In this document: in pieces, positions 6,681-13,946 of the stretch | How positions within the stretch are numbered: the first letter of the stretch is position 1 | Layout of the letters: each line of letters opens with the position of its first letter | The notes under the pieces: generated by a model | The model's database searches: none | What the model saw: only the letters and a program-made list of their open reading frames with translations | Told to the model about the DNA's origin: nothing | Origin: CALCKU01 sp964571595 | GTDB taxonomy: Bacteria > Pseudomonadota > Alphaproteobacteria > Caulobacterales > Maricaulaceae | Direction: 5' to 3' | Assembly: GCA_964571595.1 (NCBI GenBank) | Contig: CAZNCJ010000059.1 | Coordinates: forward strand, 1 to 13,982 | DNA: 13,982 nucleotides | Made by a program: the position numbers and the translations under genes

Positions 6681-8042
6681 ATGCACGATATTAAAGCCAT
6701 TCGCGAAAACCCCGAACATTATGACCAATTATGGTCTAAGCGTGGTTTAGAGCCGCTCTCACAGAAAATTCTCGACCAAGATGCGCTGATCCGAAAAGCC
6801 ATGCAGGTGACACAAGAGGCAGAGGCCGCGCGTAATAAATCTTCTAAATTGATCGGCCAAGCCATGGCGAAAGGCGATAAAGAAGAGGCCGAACGCCTAA
6901 AGACAGAAGTTGCGGGCGCGAAAAATGTCATTGCCGCAATGGGCGCGCAAGTTGAGAGCGAAAAAGCACAGCTCAACGCCCTTTTATCAGGCCTGCCTAA
7001 TCTGCCCTTTGCCGATGTCCCCGAAGGTGAAGATGAGGACGCAAATGTCGAACTCCACAAATTCGGGGAACCAACAAAGCTGGATTTTGAGCCTAAAGAC
7101 CATGCCGATCTCGGCGAAGCTTTGGGGATGATGGATTTTGAAACTGCCGCCAAAATGAGCGGTTCGCGTTTTGTTGTGCTCTCAGGCTTGCTTTCGCGCC
7201 TTGACCGCGCACTGGCGGCTTTCATGCTGGATTTACAGACGGGTGAGCATGGTTATACGGAAACCACGCCGCCTTTCTTAGTCCATACGCATACAATGTA
7301 CGGGACGGCGCAATTACCCAAATTTGAGGATGATCAATACCGCATTGCGGATTTTAACTTGGCAGAGCTTGAAAAACGTACACGCGAGCAGGCCCCAGAA
7401 ACTGACGGTGTGGCTTTTATGGGTGAAGCTATTCGTGAAAACAGCATGTGGCTTTTGCCAACAGCCGAGGTGGCGCTGACTAATATAGTACGTGAAAGTA
7501 TTGTAGAACCGGATACACTTCCCCGTCGCATGACAGCACATACGCCGTGTTTTAGACGCGAAGCGGGTAGTGCGGGGCGTGACACAAAGGGCATGATACG
7601 CCAGCATCAATTTAATAAGGTCGAGCTTGTTTCAATCACCCATCCTGATGAGAGTGAGGCGGAACATAAGCGCATGTTGGGGTGTGCCGAAGAAGTCCTA
7701 AAACGCCTTAAACTGCCTTACCGCGTGGTGGAGCTGTGTACGGGTGATCTTGGGTTCGGGGCGCGGCGTACATTTGATATTGAGGTCTGGCTGCCCAGCC
7801 AGAACACTTACCGCGAAATTTCAAGCTGCTCGAATTGCGGGGACTTCCAAGCCCGCCGCATGAATGCCCGGTATAAACACGCTGAAAAAGACAACCGCTT
7901 TGTCCATACGCTTAATGGCTCGGGCCTTGCCGTAGGCCGTACGCTTGTGGCCGTGCTTGAGAACTACCAAAATGCAGATGGCTCGGTGACAGTCCCTGAT
8001 GTGTTAGTCCCGTATATGGGCGGCGTGGAGCTGATCAAGTAG
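6681..8042 (+). CDS. serS: Seryl-tRNA synthetase
   Basis: Class II aminoacyl-tRNA synthetase that charges tRNA-Ser (and tRNA-Sec where present). The 453-residue product has the N-terminal tRNA-binding coiled coil at about residues 30-105. The catalytic core carries the serine-specifying TxE motif Thr261-Ala262-Glu263, motif 2 around FRREAGSAGRDTKGMIRQHQF (key arginines 292-293) and motif 3 at about 413-430 (GSGLAVGRTLVAVLENYQ). An extra segment at about 218-256 lies ahead of the TAE loop compared with the usual bacterial form and accounts for the length above about 430. The start matches the family's MHDIKAIRENPE beginning. The stop overlaps the surE GTG by one base. Confidence 0.96.
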   Translation: MHDIKAIRENPEHYDQLWSKRGLEPLSQKILDQDALIRKAMQVTQEAEAARNKSSKLIGQAMAKGDKEEAERLKTEVAGAKNVIAAMGAQVESEKAQLNALLSGLPNLPFADVPEGEDEDANVELHKFGEPTKLDFEPKDHADLGEALGMMDFETAAKMSGSRFVVLSGLLSRLDRALAAFMLDLQTGEHGYTETTPPFLVHTHTMYGTAQLPKFEDDQYRIADFNLAELEKRTREQAPETDGVAFMGEAIRENSMWLLPTAEVALTNIVRESIVEPDTLPRRMTAHTPCFRREAGSAGRDTKGMIRQHQFNKVELVSITHPDESEAEHKRMLGCAEEVLKRLKLPYRVVELCTGDLGFGARRTFDIEVWLPSQNTYREISSCSNCGDFQARRMNARYKHAEKDNRFVHTLNGSGLAVGRTLVAVLENYQNADGSVTVPDVLVPYMGGVELIK

Positions 8043-8809
8043 TGCGTATATTACTCACCAATGATGACGGTGTCGGGGCAACGGGCTTAAAAATCCTTAG
8101 AGAGATAGCCGAGAAACTCTCTGATGATGTCTGGGTGTGCGCACCTGAAACCGAACAATCCGCCGCCTCGCGGGGAGTGTCTTTACATAATCCCGTGCGT
8201 CTGCGGCGCTATGAAGATAAAGTCTATTCCGTTTCCGGTACGCCGACAGATAGCGTGATTGTGGCTTTAAAAGAATTATTTACGGACGGTGAGAAATTAC
8301 CAGACCTTGTACTTTCGGGCGTTAATCGCGGGCAAAACCTTGCCGAAGATGTGACGTTTTCGGGCACGATTGCAGGGGCCTTGCAGGGCATGCAAATGGG
8401 TATCCCTTCTATTGCTCTGTCATTAGCGCGCGGCTTTCAGGGCGCAAAGAGCCTGCCGTGGCAAACGGCTTTAGCGCACGGACCTGATTTGATTTCCTCG
8501 CTCGTAAAGCAGGGATGGCCGGATGACGTTGTACTTTCTGTGAATTTTCCCGACGCAGAACCAGAGGCTGTTAAGGGTGTGCAAATTACACGGCAGGGCA
8601 AGCGGGATTTTCAAATGAGTAATGTTGATAAGCGTGACCATCCGCGCGGGGGGCATTATTTTTGGCTCACTTACGGGGCGGCTCTTTCAAACCCGCCGCA
8701 AGGCACAGATTTACGCGCTATATATGACGGCTATATTTCCGTCACGCCTTTGCATACGGACCTGACACATTCCGACGCGATAGCGGCGCTACGAGAAGAG
8801 TTTTCATAA
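8042..8809 (+). CDS. surE: 5'/3'-nucleotidase SurE
   Basis: Metal-dependent nucleoside monophosphate phosphatase linked to stationary-phase survival. The 255-residue protein starts with the diagnostic LLTNDDG, giving metal ligands Asp8 and Asp9. Ser40 in EQSAASRG and Asn95 in SGVNRGQN complete the metal site. SGTPTDSV (65-72) and TFSGTIAGA (105-113) are also family blocks. The start is GTG at 8042, sharing its G with the serS TAG stop; translation is likely coupled. No ATG gives a family-like N-terminus. The serS-surE-pcm order is standard in alphaproteobacteria. Confidence 0.95.
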   Translation: MRILLTNDDGVGATGLKILREIAEKLSDDVWVCAPETEQSAASRGVSLHNPVRLRRYEDKVYSVSGTPTDSVIVALKELFTDGEKLPDLVLSGVNRGQNLAEDVTFSGTIAGALQGMQMGIPSIALSLARGFQGAKSLPWQTALAHGPDLISSLVKQGWPDDVVLSVNFPDAEPEAVKGVQITRQGKRDFQMSNVDKRDHPRGGHYFWLTYGAALSNPPQGTDLRAIYDGYISVTPLHTDLTHSDAIAALREEFS

Positions 8810-8834
8810 ACCCGCCAACGAAGGACGCTCGCAT

Positions 8835-9458
8835 ATGATGGACCCGGCAATGATGGACATGATTATGTCGCTTCGCGGGCGGTCTATTTCTGATACGCGA
8901 ATATTGCGGGCTATGGAAGGCGTGCCAAGGCGGGCCTTTGTCCCGCTTAATTTACAAGATAAAGCCTATCATAACCAAGACCAGCCCATTGCATGTGGGC
9001 AAAGCCTGTCAGATCCTTTCACGGTCGCGGTCATGTCGCAAATGCTTGAGGTGGAACCGGATCATAAGCTCCTCGAGATCGGCACAGGGAGCGGATATCA
9101 CAGTGCCGTTTTGTCCAAAGTGACAAAACGGGTCTATTCGGTTGAGCGCTATAAGCAATTAATTGCTGAGGCGGAAGCGCGATTGCAGGGTTTGGGCATA
9201 TATAATGTTGTCCTCCGCCACGGCGACGGGCGCTATGGCTGGAAGGGGCAGGCGCCTTATGACCGTATCATTGTAACCTGTGGCCTGATTGCTGCCCCAG
9301 AAATGTTGTTAGATCAACTCGCGCCGTCCGGTATATTAATAGCCTCGATTGACGGCCAGTTGACGAAGTTTACCAAAGCCCGGTCGCGTATTTCTGAGAC
9401 AATATTGCTACCTCTCTCATTGCCAATCATAGAATCTGGCAAGTCCAAGTCACTTTAA
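8835..9458 (+). CDS. pcm: Protein-L-isoaspartate O-methyltransferase
   Basis: SAM-dependent enzyme that methylates L-isoaspartyl residues to start repair of damaged proteins. Of 207 residues, the diagnostic parts are GQSLSDPF (55-62, the GQTISQP-type active-site block), the SAM motif EIGTGSGY (81-88), SVER (102-105), GDGRYGW (130-136) and PYDRIIVT (141-148). Two adjacent ATGs occur at 8835 and 8838; the first is closer to the AAGGA at 8821-8825 (9-base spacing). The C-terminal strand that in this family usually reads like VRFVPL is divergent here (LLPLSLPI), and the active-site block has LSD in place of ISQ. It is still confidently a Pcm-family methyltransferase. Confidence 0.92.
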   Translation: MMDPAMMDMIMSLRGRSISDTRILRAMEGVPRRAFVPLNLQDKAYHNQDQPIACGQSLSDPFTVAVMSQMLEVEPDHKLLEIGTGSGYHSAVLSKVTKRVYSVERYKQLIAEAEARLQGLGIYNVVLRHGDGRYGWKGQAPYDRIIVTCGLIAAPEMLLDQLAPSGILIASIDGQLTKFTKARSRISETILLPLSLPIIESGKSKSL

Positions 9459-9475
9459 TCCGGAATTATCCGCTG

Positions 9476-9502
9476 CTTTCACGGCCTTTTCTCGCGTGAA
9501 GG
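9476..9502 (+). terminator. Stem-loop after pcm, possible weak terminator
   Basis: CTTTCACG (9476-9483) pairs with CGTGAAGG (9495-9502), an 8-bp stem with one G-U pair and an 11-base loop, starting 18 bases after the pcm stop. The following bases are AAAATCATTTATTTTT, so the T-run is delayed. This could be a weak terminator, a 3'-end stabilising hairpin or an operator. Confidence 0.35.
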
Positions 9503-9537
9503 AAAATCATTTATTTTTACGAAGGATTAACCCTGTT

Positions 9538-9551
9538 TCGCTCATAAGCGA
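9538..9551. repeat. Small inverted repeat upstream of the LysM gene
   Basis: TCGCT (9538-9542) and AGCGA (9547-9551) form a perfect 5-bp stem with a CATA loop, 37 bases before the LysM gene start. It lies just upstream of a TTGAAC box (9554-9559). Its role is unknown; it may be chance or part of the promoter or leader. Confidence 0.25.
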
Positions 9552-9588
9552 GGTTGAACATTTATGTTTTTATCAAAAGGTTATAATT

Positions 9589-10431
9589 ATGCGTGATAAA
9601 ACAAGACTGCTTTTCGTTATCTCGGCGTCCGTAACGGCATTGGTCGTAAGCGGCTCCTCAACAGCTCAAACCAATCGGATCGTTGAGCCTGTCCCGCAAT
9701 ATAAATCGCTTGATAGCCTACCGATTGAATATACAGACAGCGGCGTCATCAAAGCCCAGCATATCCGCCCGGGAGATATTAGTCCTGAGGAATATGCTTT
9801 ATTGCTGGAAGAAGCAGACCGTATTCGTGCCTATCAGTCCCATCAAGGGGCCTATACAGGCATTTCATATGATACGGCTGTAACCTCTCAGGCAACTCCA
9901 GCACAAACGACGAGCTCTTATTCACAGAGCGCCTCTTATGGTATCGAGCTTTATGAAGCCCCGCTTGTGGCCTCGGCTCCTGTCACACAGGCAGCAATCG
10001 GTGCGGCAAAGTCCCATTACGTTGTTAAGGGTGACACGCTCTATAATATCTCTAAGCGCTTTGGGGTCTCAGTAACTGAATTGAAGCAGGCCAATAATTT
10101 GAATGATAATGCCATTTCATTAGGACAAAGCTTAACCATACCGGGCCAGACATCGTCCAATCTGCATTCAACCGTGCAAAATTACGCGACGCATACAGTT
10201 TCTGAAGCGCCAGCATCATCGGCTTTTCATAAAAACATTCAATCCGTGCCAGCCGTTTCTTCAAGCACAAATTCTGGTATTTATGCGGTCTTGCCCAAAG
10301 ATACGCTTTACGGTATTTCCCGTCGTGCCTGCGTAACAGTTGGGGCTTTAAGCCAAGCTAATAATATCTCGGACCCCTCTAGTCTGGTTCCAGGACAAAA
10401 ACTTGTCATGCCAAGCGGGCATTGCTTGTAA
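9589..10431 (+). CDS. Secreted protein with two LysM domains, no peptidase domain
   Basis: Exported peptidoglycan-binding protein of 280 residues. The N-terminus is a Sec-type signal peptide: basic RDKTR, a hydrophobic stretch at about 7-20 and a probable cut after Ser-Thr-Ala26. There is no lipobox cysteine. Two LysM modules follow, at about 143-186 (YVVKGDTLYNISKRF...) and 231-275 (YAVLPKDTLYGISRR...), separated by Ser/Ala/Thr-rich linker. The second has Cys248, and Cys279 lies next to the C-terminus, so a disulfide is possible. No M23 (LytM) domain is present, although LysM-M23 proteins of the NlpD/DipM type are common at this position in relatives. The start is ATG 9589, with AAAGG 8 bases upstream; an upstream in-frame start at 9496 would add 31 residues that spoil the signal peptide. 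The exact function is unknown. Confidence 0.85.
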   Translation: MRDKTRLLFVISASVTALVVSGSSTAQTNRIVEPVPQYKSLDSLPIEYTDSGVIKAQHIRPGDISPEEYALLLEEADRIRAYQSHQGAYTGISYDTAVTSQATPAQTTSSYSQSASYGIELYEAPLVASAPVTQAAIGAAKSHYVVKGDTLYNISKRFGVSVTELKQANNLNDNAISLGQSLTIPGQTSSNLHSTVQNYATHTVSEAPASSAFHKNIQSVPAVSSSTNSGIYAVLPKDTLYGISRRACVTVGALSQANNISDPSSLVPGQKLVMPSGHCL

Positions 10432-10453
10432 AAATTGTCGTTAAAGACCTTTG

Positions 10454-10477
10454 AAACTGCAGTCTCTGCAGTTTTTC
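10454..10477 (+). terminator. Rho-independent terminator after the LysM gene
   Basis: AAACTGCAG (10454-10462) and CTGCAGTTT (10466-10474) are a perfect 9-bp inverted repeat with a TCT loop, running straight into a T-run (10472-10476) and followed by another T5 at 10483-10487. It starts 23 bases after the LysM stop. This is the clearest intrinsic terminator in the window and separates the upstream genes from the yajC-secDF unit. Confidence 0.82.
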
Positions 10478-10624
10478 CTGCATTTTTAGAGCGTAATGGC
10501 TCAAAATCACTCGCTTTTTAAGATTGCGCTCTTTCCGACATTGCATCTGTGTCCATCATGACTATATAGGATCAAACCTATTGCGTTTGAGCGTTTATAA
10601 AAAGTCTTTTGGAAGGGGAAATAC
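10478..10624 (+). promoter_or_regulatory. yajC-secDF upstream region with candidate promoter and inverted repeats
   Basis: After a strong terminator, yajC needs its own promoter. The best -10-like box is TATATA at 10563-10568, with a poor TTGCAT at 10541-10546 at 16-base spacing; a second AT-rich box, TATAAA, is at 10596-10601. Two inverted repeats occur: AGAGCG/CGCTCT (10488-10493 and 10527-10532) and TCAAAC/GTTTGA (10572-10577 and 10585-10590). The latter falls where a leader or operator would be. The yajC ribosome binding site GGAAGGGG is at 10611-10618. Box assignments are tentative. Confidence 0.35.
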
Positions 10625-10960
10625 ATGTTTAATTTGATCATGCAGACGGGCGCACCAGCTGGCGGAGCCTTTGCGCAAATATTCCCGCTTATTCTGATTT
10701 TTGTGATTTTTTATGTCTTTCTTATCATGCCACAGCAAAAGCGTATGAAGCAGCACAAAGCCATGCTGGCTGCGATTGTCCGCGGCGACAGTATCGTCAC
10801 AAATGGCGGGCTGATCGGCAAGGTCAAGAAAGTCAATGACAATGAGCTGACCGTTGATCTTGGCGGCGGGACAGAAGTTAAAGTTCTACAATCAATGGTC
10901 GCTGATGTTCGTAATAAAACAGTGCCGGCAAATGATAGTGGTAAGAAGTCCAAGAAATAG
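10625..10960 (+). CDS. yajC: Preprotein translocase accessory subunit YajC
   Basis: Small inner-membrane protein that associates with SecDF and the SecYEG holotranslocon. The 111-residue product has one membrane helix at about 17-34, immediately followed by the typical MPQQKRMKQH block (35-44). The cytoplasmic domain contains GDSIVTNGGLIGKV (54-67) and a beta-rich part ending in a Lys-rich tail. Its length and motifs match the family. A strong GGAAGGGG ribosome binding site precedes the ATG by 6 bases. secD begins 57 bases after the stop. Confidence 0.96.
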   Translation: MFNLIMQTGAPAGGAFAQIFPLILIFVIFYVFLIMPQQKRMKQHKAMLAAIVRGDSIVTNGGLIGKVKKVNDNELTVDLGGGTEVKVLQSMVADVRNKTVPANDSGKKSKK

Positions 10961-11017
10961 GATTGGCAAAGGCGTCTGAGATAGGCGCTTTAAACACGGT
11001 TTAGGGATAGAATATCC

Positions 11018-12628
11018 ATGCTATATTTCTCCAAGTGGAAAACCATATTGATTTTGGCGGGCATATTGCTTGGTTTTTTACTGGCCATGCCAAATGTTAT
11101 GCCGGAAAAAATGCGCGAAAATATGCCCGGCCCTTTTCAGCGGACTTTAAATCTCGGCCTTGATCTACAGGGCGGGGCGCATATGTTGCTCGAAGTGGAT
11201 GTCTCCAGCGTACTGGCACAAGCCTTGGAAAATGAGCGCGAAACTATCCGCCAAGCCTTTAGCGAGGCGGGGCGTATCCGTACAGATTATCTGCGTGTTG
11301 AAGATAATGCCGTGATTGGTAAAATCCGTAAGGCTGAGGATATTGATCCTGCTTTTAAGGCCTTAGATGGCACCTCAACATCAATTGATCCAACCGCATT
11401 AAACTCCGGTAAAACAACAAAAATTGAGCGTACGAGTGATAGTACATTCCGTGTCACTATCACGCCCGATAATATTGACTCCATTAAAAAGCGTACCATC
11501 GCGCAATCTATCGAGGTCTTGCGCAAACGGATCGACCCGACAGGGACAACCGAGATGACATTGGCGCGCGAAGGGGATGACCGTATCCTCTTACAGGTTC
11601 CTGGGGCTAAAAATGTCGACGAGATTAAAAGCCGGATTAATAAAACCGCTAATCTGAGCTTTCACATGGTGCGGGCAGAAAGTAATTCAGAAGCCGCCAT
11701 GCGCCTCGCAGCAGAGGGGAAATTACCGCCTGGCGCCGCCTTTTTTAAGGAACAACGCGGCGGGGCTCTCATTGTAGAGCGTCGCACAAAAATCACGGGC
11801 GAATGTTTAAAATCGGCCAGTGAAGGCCTGCATCCCACGGGAAATTATCCGATTGTAAACTTTGGCTTTAATATCAGATGCGCCCAGATATTTGGCGACC
11901 TGACGGCGAAAAATGTCGGCAGGCGTTTTGCCGTTGTGCTTGATGAAGAAATCATAACCGCGCCTAATATTAATTCCCCCATTACGGGCGGCGCTGGATT
12001 TATCGAGGGTAGTTTTACGATTGAGAGCGCGCGTGAGCTGGCCTTACTCCTAAATGCAGGGGCCTTGCCTGCCAAGCTGGTCATTGTAGAAGAGCGTACT
12101 GTCGGAGCGGAGCTTGGCCAAGACGCGATTAATGCCGGTAAAATCGCCTCTATCATCGGGCTGATCGGCGTGGGTATTTTCATGTTCTTATCTTACGGCC
12201 TGCGTTTTGGCGCGATTGCCAATATGGCACTCTTTACCAATATTGTGCTGATCGCGGCGGCCTTATCGCTGATGGGCGCAACCCTGACATTACCGGGTAT
12301 TGCGGGGATTATCCTGACGATTGGTATGGCGGTTGATGCCAATGTTCTGATCTTTGAGCGTATCCGAGAAGAAACCCATATTGGCCGCCCGCCAGTTAAC
12401 GCGATTGAGACAGGTTATAGACGCTCCTTAGCGCCTATTCTGGACGCCAATATTACAACGCTTATTGCTGCCGTGACGCTCTATTTCGTCGGTTCAGGCC
12501 CCATTCGCGGATTTGCGGTAACCTTGGCAATCGGGATTGTCATGTCAGTATTTACGGCGATTGTTTTTGCCCGCCTCTTAACGGCGACATGGTTGCGGGG
12601 CACACGCCCGAAAACCTTGCCCATTTAG
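11018..12628 (+). CDS. secD: Protein translocase subunit SecD
   Basis: RND-family membrane protein that, with SecF, uses the proton motive force to pull preproteins across the inner membrane at a late step. The 536-residue protein has a first membrane helix at about 9-25, the D1 signature GLDLQGG (47-53), a large periplasmic head (about 45-365) and five further membrane segments at about 374-525. The functional block GMAVDANVLIFERIREE (436-452) contains Asp440, matching the conserved proton-relay Asp of SecD. LLLNAGALPAKL (343-354) is another family block. The ribosome binding site is a somewhat distant AGGG about 11 bases before the ATG. It is a separate gene from secF rather than a SecDF fusion. 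Confidence 0.97.
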   Translation: MLYFSKWKTILILAGILLGFLLAMPNVMPEKMRENMPGPFQRTLNLGLDLQGGAHMLLEVDVSSVLAQALENERETIRQAFSEAGRIRTDYLRVEDNAVIGKIRKAEDIDPAFKALDGTSTSIDPTALNSGKTTKIERTSDSTFRVTITPDNIDSIKKRTIAQSIEVLRKRIDPTGTTEMTLAREGDDRILLQVPGAKNVDEIKSRINKTANLSFHMVRAESNSEAAMRLAAEGKLPPGAAFFKEQRGGALIVERRTKITGECLKSASEGLHPTGNYPIVNFGFNIRCAQIFGDLTAKNVGRRFAVVLDEEIITAPNINSPITGGAGFIEGSFTIESARELALLLNAGALPAKLVIVEERTVGAELGQDAINAGKIASIIGLIGVGIFMFLSYGLRFGAIANMALFTNIVLIAAALSLMGATLTLPGIAGIILTIGMAVDANVLIFERIREETHIGRPPVNAIETGYRRSLAPILDANITTLIAAVTLYFVGSGPIRGFAVTLAIGIVMSVFTAIVFARLLTATWLRGTRPKTLPI

Positions 12629-12659
12629 TGCTGATTGAGAAAGTTAGAAAGCCAAGATC

Positions 12660-13634
12660 ATGAAAGATATTTCTCTCGTCCGTCTTTTGCCAATGGAACC
12701 CAAAGTTCCGTTTATTTCTCTGCGTAAAATTGCGGCAGTGCTCTCCATTTTGGCGCTGATTGCCTCGGTCTTTTTATTCACAAGCCGTAATCTGAATTAC
12801 GGTATTGATTTTACCGGTGGGACAGTCTTAGAAATTGATACAGGCGCAACGCCTGAACTTGATAAAATCAGACCGATACTTAACGGTTTGGGCATGGGGG
12901 ATATGGGCTTGCAAAATATCCGTCCACCGCTTGATTCAACTGTTGACCATGACTTTGTCCGTATCACCATCCCGCTCCAACCTGAAACGGAAGAGGACGG
13001 GGCAGCAACCCAGCAAATCGCGCTGGAGAAAGTCAAGGATACGCTGCGGAACGAGGTCAGTGATTTCACTGTCCGAAACCAAGGCGTGGTCGGCTCAAAA
13101 GTCTCGGGCGAACTCCGCGAAAAGGGTATCCTTGCTATCGTCCTCGCGCTGGGCATGGTCTTGCTCTATATCTGGTTCAGGTTTGAATGGCAGTTCGCTG
13201 TCGGCGCTGTGCTGGCCTTGTTCCATGATGTCTTGCTTACCATTGGTGTGTTCTCTCTCACCCAGCTTGAGTTTAACCTCTCAATCATTGCCGCGATTTT
13301 GACGATTGTGGGCTATTCCCTCAATGATACGGTGATTGTGTATGACCGTATTCGGGAGAACTTGCGTAAATATAAGAAAATGCCTTTGCCTGAAGTGCTA
13401 AACCTGTCGATTAATGACACGCTTTCGCGGACCATCCTGACCTCTATGACAACCTTACTCGCGCTTGTCGCGCTCTATATACTTGGCGGTGAAGGCCTGC
13501 GCGGCTTCTCATTTGCAATGATCTGGGGCGTGTTTGTCGGAACCTATTCCTCGATCTTTGTGGCCTCACCGCTCTTGCTCTTGCTCAAGCTGCGCCGCGG
13601 GGTCAATACGGGCAATGAAGAGGCCACTGCCTAA
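12660..13634 (+). CDS. secF: Protein translocase subunit SecF
   Basis: Partner of SecD in the proton-driven SecDF complex. The 324-residue product has six membrane segments: one at about 23-41, a periplasmic domain beginning with YGIDFTGGT (47-55), then five more between about 155 and 310. The conserved GYSLNDTVIVYDRIREN block (218-234) contains the Asp/Arg residues typical of SecF. The gene starts 31 bases after secD, with a weak ribosome binding site (AGAAAG), so it is likely co-translated from the same mRNA. Its stop lies 16 bases from the stop of the convergent peptidase gene, with no intrinsic terminator visible between them. Confidence 0.97.
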   Translation: MKDISLVRLLPMEPKVPFISLRKIAAVLSILALIASVFLFTSRNLNYGIDFTGGTVLEIDTGATPELDKIRPILNGLGMGDMGLQNIRPPLDSTVDHDFVRITIPLQPETEEDGAATQQIALEKVKDTLRNEVSDFTVRNQGVVGSKVSGELREKGILAIVLALGMVLLYIWFRFEWQFAVGAVLALFHDVLLTIGVFSLTQLEFNLSIIAAILTIVGYSLNDTVIVYDRIRENLRKYKKMPLPEVLNLSINDTLSRTILTSMTTLLALVALYILGGEGLRGFSFAMIWGVFVGTYSSIFVASPLLLLLKLRRGVNTGNEEATA

Positions 13635-13650
13635 AGCGACTGATAGGGTT

Positions 13651-13944
13651 TTACAACCATCCCACCTTCCCCCGCCCGATACGCAGAACAGCCCGCCCGA
13701 TAATGCGGTCTTTTGTGACGCGGCCCAAAATCGCGTCAGGGGTTGAGGCTTTATTATCACCGCTAAAGTGTAAATACTCTCCGTCAATCTCTGCGAGGCG
13801 TTTGACGATAATGCCAAGGTCCATATGGTCGATGACATAAATAAACCCCGACGCGTAACGCCGAGGTTTTTTAATCACGATATAATCGCCGTCTTCCAGA
13901 GCGGGCAACATGCTTGCGCCCTGGATTTTGACGAGTTTAAACAC
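13651..13944 (-). CDS. Small S24/S26-type serine peptidase
   Basis: Signal-peptidase/LexA-fold Ser-Lys peptidase of only 97 residues. The catalytic Ser11 lies in a GASMLPAL block and the likely general base Lys48 in IIVKRL; both are in the expected order and spacing. A GDN block (62-64) and GRA (84-86) match the later signal-peptidase boxes, but the usual DSR after GDN is replaced by a TPDAIL stretch. There is no membrane helix, so it is not a standard LepB. It resembles the short proteins annotated as S24/S26 peptidases or nickel-superoxide-dismutase maturation peptidases; no sodN is in view, so that role is not claimed. The start is GTG at 13944 with no clear ribosome binding site, and the frame stays open to the window edge, so a longer N-terminus is possible. 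Confidence 0.75.
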   Translation of the reverse strand: MFKLVKIQGASMLPALEDGDYIVIKKPRRYASGFIYVIDHMDLGIIVKRLAEIDGEYLHFSGDNKASTPDAILGRVTKDRIIGRAVLRIGRGKVGWL

Positions 13945-13946
13945 GC

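Noticed and set aside
6719..7225. 168-residue minus-strand open frame inside serS
   Set aside because: Ser/Ala/Arg-rich translation typical of the antisense of a charged coding region, no ribosome binding site, and fully inside a well-conserved gene.
9582..9587. Perfect TATAAT immediately before the LysM gene ATG at 9589
   Set aside because: As a -10 box it would place the transcript start inside the coding region, and the nearest -35-like TTGAAC (9554-9559) is 22 bases away. It is better explained as AT-rich sequence between the ribosome binding site and the start.
12835..13302. 155-residue plus-strand open frame inside secF
   Set aside because: Out-of-frame shadow of secF with low-complexity Ser/Arg composition and no family resemblance.
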